64,000 nt of DNA from Amphibalanus amphitrite (lineage: Eukaryota > Arthropoda > Thecostraca > Balanomorpha > Balanidae), in the NCBI RefSeq assembly GCF_019059575.1, contig NW_024882862.1, forward strand, positions 112,829 to 176,828, given 5' to 3'. This document shows positions 49,001 to 64,000 of the stretch, one piece after another. Below the pieces are notes generated by a model. It ran no database searches and was not told where the DNA came from. It saw only the letters and a program-made list of their open reading frames with translations. Made by a program: the position numbers and the translations under genes. Numbering within the stretch: position 1 is the stretch's first letter; each line of letters opens with the position of its first letter.

Positions 49001-51412
49001 TGCAGGGTAGGACCGGCCGCTGGGAGCCGTATACCACACTGCAGGGTAGGACTGGCCGCTGGGAGCCGTATACCACACTGACCGGCCGATGGGAGCCGTA
49101 TACCACACTGACCGGCCGCTGGGAGCCGTATACCACACTGCAGGGTAAGACCGGCCGATGGGAGCCGTATACGACACTGTCACTGACCGGCCGCTGGGAG
49201 CCGTATACCGCACTGCAGGGTAGGACCGGCCGCTGGGAGCCGTATACCACACTGCAGGGTAGGACCGGCCGCTGGGAGCCGTATACCACACTGACCGGCC
49301 GATGGGAGCCGTATACCACACTGCAGGGTAGGACCGGCCGCTGGGAGCCGTATGCCACACTGACCGGCCGCTGGGAGCCGTATACCACACTGCAGGGTAG
49401 GACTGGCCGCTGGGAGCCGTATACCACACTGACCGGCCGCTGGGAGCCGTATACCACACTGCAGGGTAGGACCGGCCGCTGGGAGCCGTATACCACACTG
49501 CAGGGTAGGACGGGCCGCTGGCAGTCGTATACCACACTGCAGGGTAAGACCGGCCGCTGGGAGCCGTATACCACACTGACCGGCCGCTGGGAGCCGTATA
49601 CCACACTGCAGGGTAGGACGGGCCGCTGGGAGCCGTACCACACTGCAGGGTAAGACCGGCCGATAGGAGCCGTATACCACACTACAGGGTAGGACCGGCC
49701 GCTGGGAGCCGTATACCACACTGACCGGCCGCTGGGAGCCGTATACCACACTGCAGGGTAGGACCGGCCGCTGGGAGCCGTATACCACACTGCAGGGTAG
49801 GACTGGCCGATGGGAGCCGTATACCACACTGACCGGCCGCTGGGAGCCGTATATCACACTGCAGGGTAGGACCGGCCGCTGGGAGCCGTATACCACACTG
49901 CAGGGTAGGACCGGTCACTGGGAGCCGTATACCACACTGACCAGCCGCTGGGAGCCGTATACCACACTGCAGGGTAAGACCGGCCGCTGGGAGCCGTATA
50001 CCACACTGACCGGCCGCTGGGAGCCGTATACCACACTGACCGGCCGATGGGAGCCGTATACCACACTGCAGGGTAGGACCGGTCACTGGGAGCCGTATAC
50101 CACACTGACCAGCCGCTGGGAGCCGTATACCACACTGCAGGGTAAGACCGGCCGCTGGGAGCCGTATACCACACTGACCGGCCGCTGGGAGCCGTATACC
50201 ACACTGACCGGCCGATGGGAGCCGTATACCACACTGCAGGGTAGGACCGGCCGCTGGGAGCCGTATACCACACTGACCGGCCGATGGGAGCCGTAGGCAT
50301 ACCACACTGCAGGGTAGGACCCAAGGCCATATATAGTAGGTAGCGACACTGAGCGATTTGTTTACAGCCAGTTTCGATCCCGATGACGCAAATGTGTCGT
50401 CACGAGACAAAACAATATGGCCACCTCTAATGAGAACCAAGTGCAATAAGTTCCCGGATGTAGACAGCACTGACGTCACCGGGATCGAAACCGACGACAT
50501 CAGTACTGGACCTATGGCGAAGCAAAGTAGTGACATCCCCCTGTAGGACCGGCCGCTGGGAGCCGTATACCACACTGACCGGCCGCTGGGAGCCGTATAC
50601 CACACTGACCGGCCGATGGGAGCCGTATACCACACTGCAGGGTAGGACCGGCCGCTGGGAGCCGTATACCACACTGACCGGCCGATAGGAGCCGTATACC
50701 ACACTGACCGGCCGCTGGGAGCCGTATACCACACTGCAGGGTAGGACCGGCCGCTGGGAGCCGTATACCACACTGCAGGGTAGGACCGGCCGATGGGAGT
50801 CGTGCGATACTCGGGGCCCGACCCACAGCAATCCACATTCCACAGTAAAACCAGCAGCTGGGGAACATGGTGAGATCAACAGCTGCAGCACACATGTTAT
50901 ATGACCAATAGCATCTGAAGTCCGTACAAGAAGCAGCAGCTTCACTGCTAGTAAGAGCAGTAGCTGTAGAACAAGGTATCGTCAGCTGCTGGAGCCCACA
51001 GCGTGTAGGATTAGCAGCTCGAGTAGGTACAGCCCACCGCTAAAGTAATGTAGGGTTTTACCAATCTCAACGGTTGGCTTTGACTGGCGATTGTTTAATG
51101 CGGAGTGATCGAAAAGAAGATGTCAATAGCTAAAGTGCATCTGCAAGGGTGACGATACATATAAGCTACATTCAAAGTTTCATTGTAGCCTGGTTAATCG
51201 TTCCTAAGCTTCAGAAGCAGAACATACCCATGACTCAAACCGCACATTACTTCTGCTGTGGACTGTACATCAGGCCATCTGACCGCCGCGCCGGGCCGGT
51301 GTGCCGCAGGTTTTTGGCGTGCGACTCGCCGGGCGACCACAGCTGCCTGGACCAGTACAGCACTGACGGCGTGCTGCAGTTCGAGCCCGATGTCTGGCCG
51401 GCAGACGAGTGA
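30961..51412 (+). CDS. LicD/fukutin-family phosphosugar transferase-like membrane protein (six exons; 5' exon not found)
   Basis: Exons 30961-31082, 32899-34046, 34635-34763, 39458-39599, 47883-48029 and 51310-51412 join in one frame with GT...AG introns to give 596 residues plus stop. Residues 9-34 are a Leu/Ala-rich segment after RSGRRLR, a type II signal anchor, so a Golgi/ER lumenal enzyme is likely. A central region resembles the N-terminal glycosyltransferase-like part of FKRP-type proteins. The LicD core begins at GTLLGAVKFGSVLPWERDAD; D437 and D439 match the metal-binding Asp pair of the family, and LELWG (492-496) and RNRYG further on are also family-like. Fukutin and FKRP transfer ribitol phosphate in glycoprotein glycosylation; the substrate here is unknown. 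The best guess is an uncharacterised invertebrate LicD paralogue rather than a strict FKRP orthologue. No in-frame ATG precedes the first exon, so at least one exon lies upstream. Confidence 0.75.
31181..31227. repeat. Palindrome, 23-bp arms, 1-nt loop
   Basis: Arms 31181-31203 and 31205-31227 pair with one mismatch (31189/31219). It lies about 100 bp inside the first recognised LicD intron. Confidence 0.92.
31228..31799. other. Intronic stretch with a GGGGAGACCGGGGC motif
   Basis: An ATTCATTC short tandem repeat lies at 31252-31274. Phrases like GGGGAGACCGGGGCAATGTG (31461) and GGGGCAAAGTGGAC (31678) resemble the ends of other DNA elements here. No exon is seen. Confidence 0.35.
31800..32248. 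mobile_element. TTAA G-tract element, right part
   Basis: AT-rich interior with paired TGACGTCA (32061-32079), then GGGAGGGGGGGCTCTG and terminal GCGCGGGTTAA ending at 32248. The left end was not found. Confidence 0.6.
32512..32645. repeat. Dispersed repeat, copy 3
   Basis: Same orientation and order as 6967-7100, within the intron before the large LicD exon. Confidence 0.8.
32899..34046 (+). CDS. LicD-like gene, large central exon
   Basis: 1,148 bp after acceptor TTGGCAG, ending CTGCTCG|GTGGGT. It encodes a stalk with CPEHYVNSTVGYPFFYDGW, a domain with LLTVLLVVAEPADVARVRR, and the start of the LicD core (GTLLG). The very high GC content creates long open frames on both strands; only this frame continues into the later exons. 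Confidence 0.85.
34176..34658 (+). repeat. Tandem copies of a 3' splice site plus exon start
   Basis: The segment TATCCAG|GGGCTGTGAAG and about 20 bp of exon sequence occur with exon-like starts at 34182, 34244, 34280, 34571 and 34635; the last is the functional exon. About 34302-34530 is an inserted element that splits the array. Confidence 0.9.
34302..34530. mobile_element. TTGGTAT-rich hAT-like fragment
   Basis: Rich in TTGGTAT, matching (inverted) 44990-45252, the right part of the complete hAT-like element. It ends with TTTGACATCACTA, the same terminus as that element. Its other end appears truncated. Confidence 0.6.
34635..34763 (+). CDS. LicD-like gene, exon with the catalytic DxD
   Basis: Acceptor GTATCCAG|GGGCTG, donor CCAG|GTGAGC. 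It encodes AVKFGSVLPWERDADIAFSS, the LicD signature with the WxxDxD acid pair. Four upstream decoy copies of the acceptor exist at 34182-34571, but only this one continues into the full motif. Confidence 0.88.
34850..35036. mobile_element. TTAA G-tract element, right-end fragment
   Basis: Contains GGTACTGTAAGTTTGGTGAC, a GGGGGGAATAGCATCCCCC hairpin and terminal CAGGGCGCTGGTTAA, ending at 35036. Confidence 0.6.
35077..36266. mobile_element. Full-length TTAA G-tract element (1,190 bp)
   Basis: Left TTAACCCGCGTTGGGGG with GACAAAGGGCCCC; right GGGCCCTTTGCCCCC with CCAACAGGACG and terminal GGGGCACGGGTTAA. The ends share a private word (CAAAGGGCCC). It sits in the LicD intron between 34763 and 39458. 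No coding frame. Confidence 0.75.
36267..39457. mobile_element. Intronic stretch with several partial G-tract elements
   Basis: A right end (GGGGGCTTAAATCAAACCCC, then CACTGGTCGGAAACGCC) lies at 37096-37141, an end-like GGGAGGGTTGATACAACTCC at 38082, and a left end (GGCCTCTCGCTGGAGCG, CGACCAGTGTGCGCC, long G-tract) at 38850-38902. Paired TGACGTCA is at 39226-39244. No exon is seen. Confidence 0.5.
39458..39599 (+). CDS. LicD-like gene, exon with the LELWG motif
   Basis: Acceptor CGCCTGCAG|AGAGCG, donor CCACCAG|GTCCGC. It encodes SEPYCCHDNRTAGGVAKVYQ and then DDWMLELWGQHW. Phases match the exons on either side. Confidence 0.82.
39714..41066. mobile_element. DNA element with 27-bp terminal inverted repeats (1,353 bp)
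   Basis: Left 27 bp begin TAGGGTAGTGTGGGGTAATT and right 27 bp end AATTACCCCACCCTACCCTA; they are inverted copies with one mismatch. The phrase GGGGTAATTTGAACAT also recurs inside (39926-39943, and inverted 40673-40686). TA may be the target duplication. There is no transposase frame; superfamily is unassigned. Confidence 0.75.
41255..42460. mobile_element. G-tract element without TTAA ends
   Basis: Left CAGGCGGTGGGCC...GCGGTGGGGG with GGGGCACTTTTTTGCCCC; right GGGGCAAAAAATTGCCCC with CCCCACCGCCTGGAAGG. The interior matches other copies, including TGACGTCA at 42264 and AGGTCA runs. Confidence 0.65.
42461..42610 (+). mobile_element. tRNA-like (SINE-type) fragment with B box
   Basis: CCGGGTTCGATTCCCGG at about 42492-42508 contains a perfect pol III B box (GGTTCGATTCC) and a T-arm-like stem. 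No convincing A box or cloverleaf precedes it, so a SINE remnant is more likely than a tRNA gene. Confidence 0.45.
43410..43540. repeat. Direct repeat, about 99-bp spacing
   Basis: TTGGTTCCAATTCGCATAGG and the next 11 bases occur at about 43410 and 43509, inside the hAT-like element. Confidence 0.85.
44572..44597. repeat. Perfect 26-bp GC palindrome
   Basis: A fully self-complementary 26-mer centred on CCGCGG (between 44584 and 44585), in a CpG-rich island. Confidence 0.95.
45283..45324. repeat. Perfect palindrome, 21-bp arms, no loop
   Basis: A 42-bp perfect palindrome centred on AAATTT (45301-45306), 30 bp outside the hAT-like element. Confidence 0.95.
45560..45848. mobile_element. hAT-like MITE filled with (ACTCCG)n, 8-bp target duplication
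   Basis: Starts CAGGGCTGCGGAGTCG and ends CGACTCCGACTCCGCAGCCCTG-like inverted sequence. CAATCGAC flanks it on both sides (45552-45559, 45849-45856). The interior is mostly hexanucleotide repeats. A second internal CAGGGCTGCGGAGTCG at about 45708 suggests tandem or nested growth. Confidence 0.85.
45885..46711. mobile_element. hAT-like MITE filled with (AGCTC)n, 8-bp target duplication
   Basis: Starts CAGACTTGTGA and ends TCACAAGTCTG, perfect inverted termini. GATCCAGC flanks both sides (45877-45884, 46712-46719). The interior is dominated by CAGCT/CAGCTC pentamer runs at 45911-46140 and 46360-46700. Confidence 0.85.
46973..47430. mobile_element. Small element with CCCAGC...GCTGGG termini
   Basis: Left CCCAGCCAGCAAACTTGGTC and right AAATTGCTAGCTGGG are inverted with mismatches. 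The interior repeats GAGCCGGA-type words. No clear target duplication. Confidence 0.5.
47883..48029 (+). CDS. LicD-like gene, C-terminal core exon
   Basis: Acceptor CCACCAG|GGTGCA, donor CACG|GTGAGA. It encodes VQLDGRWYPAPRNPGRYVRN then RYGREVYRHAEHWMDTG, like the tail of LicD domains where a YG-containing strand follows the core. Its 3' edge (GCTGGGAGCCGTA) is copied into the adjoining minisatellite. Confidence 0.85.
48030..50814. repeat. Minisatellite of 30/39-bp units grown from an exon-donor edge
   Basis: About 2.8 kb of units ACCGGCCGCTGGGAGCCGTA + TACCACACTG, with an optional 9-bp CAGGGTAGG spacer (30 or 39 bp). It begins immediately after the donor at 48029. The core GCTGGGAGCCGTA is also the last part of the coding exon (from 48005). 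Both unit lengths are multiples of three, which explains the long open frames across it; these are not genes. Confidence 0.95.
50322..50542. mobile_element. 221-bp insertion in the minisatellite, with inverted repeat
   Basis: Unique DNA interrupts the array. GTTTCGATCCCGATGACG (50371-50388) is inverted at 50474-50491 with one mismatch. GTAGGACC lies on both sides (50314-50321, 50543-50550), which could be an 8-bp target duplication but is also part of the repeat unit. Confidence 0.55.
50815..51309. other. Rest of the last LicD intron
   Basis: Loose repeats of AGCAGCT/CAGCAGCT words at about 50850-51030, then AT-rich DNA up to the acceptor. No other feature is seen. Confidence 0.45.
51310..51412 (+). 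CDS. LicD-like gene, terminal exon
   Basis: Acceptor TGCCGCAG|GTTTTT joins in phase with the previous exon. It encodes FLACDSPGDHSCLDQYSTDG, then VLQFEPDVWPADE and TGA. The acceptor has a weak pyrimidine tract; a longer form starting further upstream is possible. Confidence 0.65.
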
Positions 51413-51480
51413 GACACAGCTGACGGAGCTGACAGACAGCCGACGGACACAGCTGACGGACACAGGTCTGGGCAGGTCTG
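51413..51480. repeat. Short degenerate repeat after the LicD stop
   Basis: ACACAGCTGACGGA-type words are repeated about four times directly after the stop codon, echoing the post-stop repeat of the lysozyme-like gene. Confidence 0.6.
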
Positions 51481-51884
51481 CACAGTTCTGGTCGTCGGCC
51501 ACTGTCCCCGGTGTGCCCGGCCCTGTGTCTGTGGCGCCGATACCGTAATACTATGTGTATCTTGTGTATTTTAACCCTGTCATTACGAATTTCATTACCA
51601 AAAACTGTTCATATTTGTGCATCACTGTGGGCCGACCGCGTCGCTGTGTCAAGTTTAGCGGTCGATCCTGCCACCACCGACTGAGCAGTGCGTCTGCAGT
51701 GACGCGAGTAAGCATATTGTTGAAACGTCTCCGAGTTACAATGAAGGCGCTGGCAATGGAAATGTGCACAAAATTTCCTAAGCATATAATTTAACGATAG
51801 GTATCGTTTTAGCACCATCGCAACATATCTATAACACCAGTGGACGTTGGACCACTCCCGACAGAATTGTGGCGCAGGGTTCGC

Positions 51885-51890
51885 TTTATT
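51885..51890 (-). promoter_or_regulatory. Candidate poly(A) signal for spartin (AATAAA on minus strand)
   Basis: TTTATT on the plus strand, about 880 bp past the spartin stop; no nearer canonical signal was noticed. Confidence 0.35.
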
Positions 51891-52016
51891 GGATATACCT
51901 ACTATGGCGATTGGGGATTAGTAGCGCCCAGACGGCGGAAGACGTCCGTGTCCATCTGGCTATACTGGTCTCTATCAGAAGCCGTGGCTGAATAGGTGTA
52001 ACCAAAGACGTGTAAA

Positions 52017-52022
52017 AATAAA
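52017..52022 (+). promoter_or_regulatory. Candidate poly(A) signal for the LicD-like gene
   Basis: AATAAA about 605 bp past the stop at 51412. If both this and the minus-strand signal at 51885 are used, the two 3' UTRs overlap by roughly 130 bp. Confidence 0.35.
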
Positions 52023-52180
52023 CGATGTATATTTGGTTAAGATATTCTGCTCTCAGATCCATTAAAGTATCACGTCTGTTCCAACACGTTACTATCCGGG
52101 AGGTTTTGCGAGGGGTAGACACATGTAGCCAGCCGGAGCACTAGCTGCACAGGAAGCACAGGGCGCCGCGCGACCCGCGT

Positions 52181-52251
52181 CCACAGGCGGGCCCCTCCCC
52201 AACCCCTGCGGAGAGGCGGGCCCCTTCCCAACCCCTGTCCAGAGGCGGGCG
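52181..52251. repeat. 31-bp GC-rich tandem repeat
   Basis: About two and a third copies of a unit with AGGCGGGCCCCTTCCCAACC, in the presumed spartin 3' UTR. Confidence 0.75.
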
Positions 52252-52773
52252 AACGATATTGCGGTGTCTGAAGCAAGGTTATGCAGATAACGCACATAGC
52301 ACTGGACGCACAAGAACATTAAGGCACTGACGTGCCATTATAAAACGACATGGGAATACTACCTCCAATCTCCAAACACTCATAGAGTTAAGCCAACTTG
52401 TCCGTTGAGGGATCTACATACTGCATAGCTTGAAAGCGGTGCCCCTCGCCAGCCACCGACAGGAAGGATGGGAGCGTTCCAAGCCGAGCAGCGCGGAGGA
52501 GCGCTGCTGGCGCGGCGCCCCGACACCCGGCGCCGGCGCCAGTCAGCCGCTCAGCTCCACTCGGCAAACGGGGAGGGACGGTGAACGCGCGCCCGCCGCA
52601 GCCGCAAACTGCAGCCCAGCGCACTGTGGCCCGTACCGCACAACGATGCTATCAATCTCTTCGTCAATAAACAAGGCCATCTACGATGTTACAGTACATA
52701 CACAGGACATTATTCCCACCTTACAGCACCGCCGAGCGCATCACGACGCGGCCGCTGGCGCCGTCCGGCGGCC

Positions 52774-63541
<10,768 letters not shown>

Positions 63542-63635
63542 CTGCCGGCCGATAGACGGCACCGTCAGCGGACACAAGGCCAGCGAGCGCTGCACCAACA
63601 GCGCCGCCGCACACATCGGCCGTCAGCCGCGGCGC

Positions 63636-64000
63636 TTAACCCGCGCCCTGCTGGGGGTCCTGGATTTCCACGCCCTGCTGGGGGGGGGTGTTTGAACACC
63701 CCCCCTTCTAACTCGGCTCCTGGGCCACGTAGCGAAACGCGGAAGGCGGCGTTCGAAAGAGCGTCAAAAATAATGACGAAATCACTTCAGTCAATTTTTT
63801 GGTCAGGTCAAAGGTCAGGTCACCAGAGGTCATTAAAGGCAAAATTTCGGCGATTTCCAGGTCGAATGTCGACAATTTCCAAGAAGCCAACGCATAACTC
63901 GGGAACTAATAGAGCTACAGCGCCGCGGAAAAGTGCATTCAATAGCCCTATTAACGCCCTTTCTGAGTAATTCTCTCAGATTTGACCTAACGTCAACGGT
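63636..64000. mobile_element. TTAA G-tract element, left part, cut by window end
   Basis: Begins TTAACCCGCGCCCTGCTGGG with hairpin GGGGGGTGTTTGAACACCCC and AGGTCA runs. Its end sequence (TCCTGGATTTCC, CGCCCTGCTG) matches the right end of the 61727-63129 element inverted, so they belong to one subfamily. Confidence 0.75.

Noticed and set aside
47732-50836. Long minus-strand frames of WYTAPSGRS / VYGSQRPV repeats (up to 627 codons)
   Set aside because: Produced by a minisatellite whose units are multiples of three; the true exon here is on the plus strand.
52388-52624. Minus-strand frame ending in a possible C-terminus, downstream of spartin
   Set aside because: Lies past the spartin stop in presumed 3' UTR; no acceptor in phase and no family resemblance.

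Overview
This is eukaryotic, almost certainly animal nuclear DNA. Coding sequence lies in very GC-rich blocks with GT...AG introns, separated by repeats and decayed mobile elements. The recognisable proteins (an invertebrate-type lysozyme, a LicD/fukutin-class transferase, spartin) point to an invertebrate. The EF-loop-like signature in the lysozyme and the GC-rich Arg/Ala coding style suggest an arthropod, probably a crustacean; that placement is inference. There are no rRNA genes, CRISPR arrays, operons or prokaryotic genes.

Layout. 1-573 is the end of a transposable element. 1011-2438 holds a candidate small secreted 8-cysteine peptide gene (+) with a poly(A) signal. 2825-15300 is mostly mobile elements, hairpins and satellites. 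16608-17132 is an intact intronless i-type lysozyme-like gene (+) that lacks both expected catalytic acids, followed at once by a 26-bp tandem repeat. 17357-30880 is repeats, including two complete TTAA-flanked elements and a mariner-like element. 30961-51412 is a six-exon LicD/fukutin-family gene (+) whose exons join in frame; its first exon was not found. Its 8.3-kb fourth intron is packed with DNA transposons, three of them with perfect 8-bp target-site duplications. 52774-63541 is seven exons of spartin (-), with the N-terminal MIT-encoding exon(s) beyond the right edge. The last two genes converge and their 3' UTRs may overlap.

Two themes stand out. (1) Tandem repeats are repeatedly seeded on exon-intron junctions, copying the splice site plus exon edge: the LicD acceptor at 34635 and donor at 48029, and spartin donors at 53621 and 59512 and acceptor at 61306. 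All six spartin introns in the window contain tandem arrays. (2) A family of about 1.0-1.4-kb elements begins TTAACCCGCG and ends CGCGGGTTAA, with a G-tract/C-tract hairpin near each end. Within one copy the two ends share a private sequence word that differs from copy to copy. Their interiors carry AGGTCA runs and paired TGACGTCA motifs 11 bp apart.

The three recognisable proteins do unrelated jobs (secreted lysozyme-like protein, Golgi-type phosphosugar transferase, spartin in lipid-droplet and endosome biology), so nothing suggests a shared pathway. All calls come from reading the sequence and manual splice-phase checking; no search or alignment program was run.
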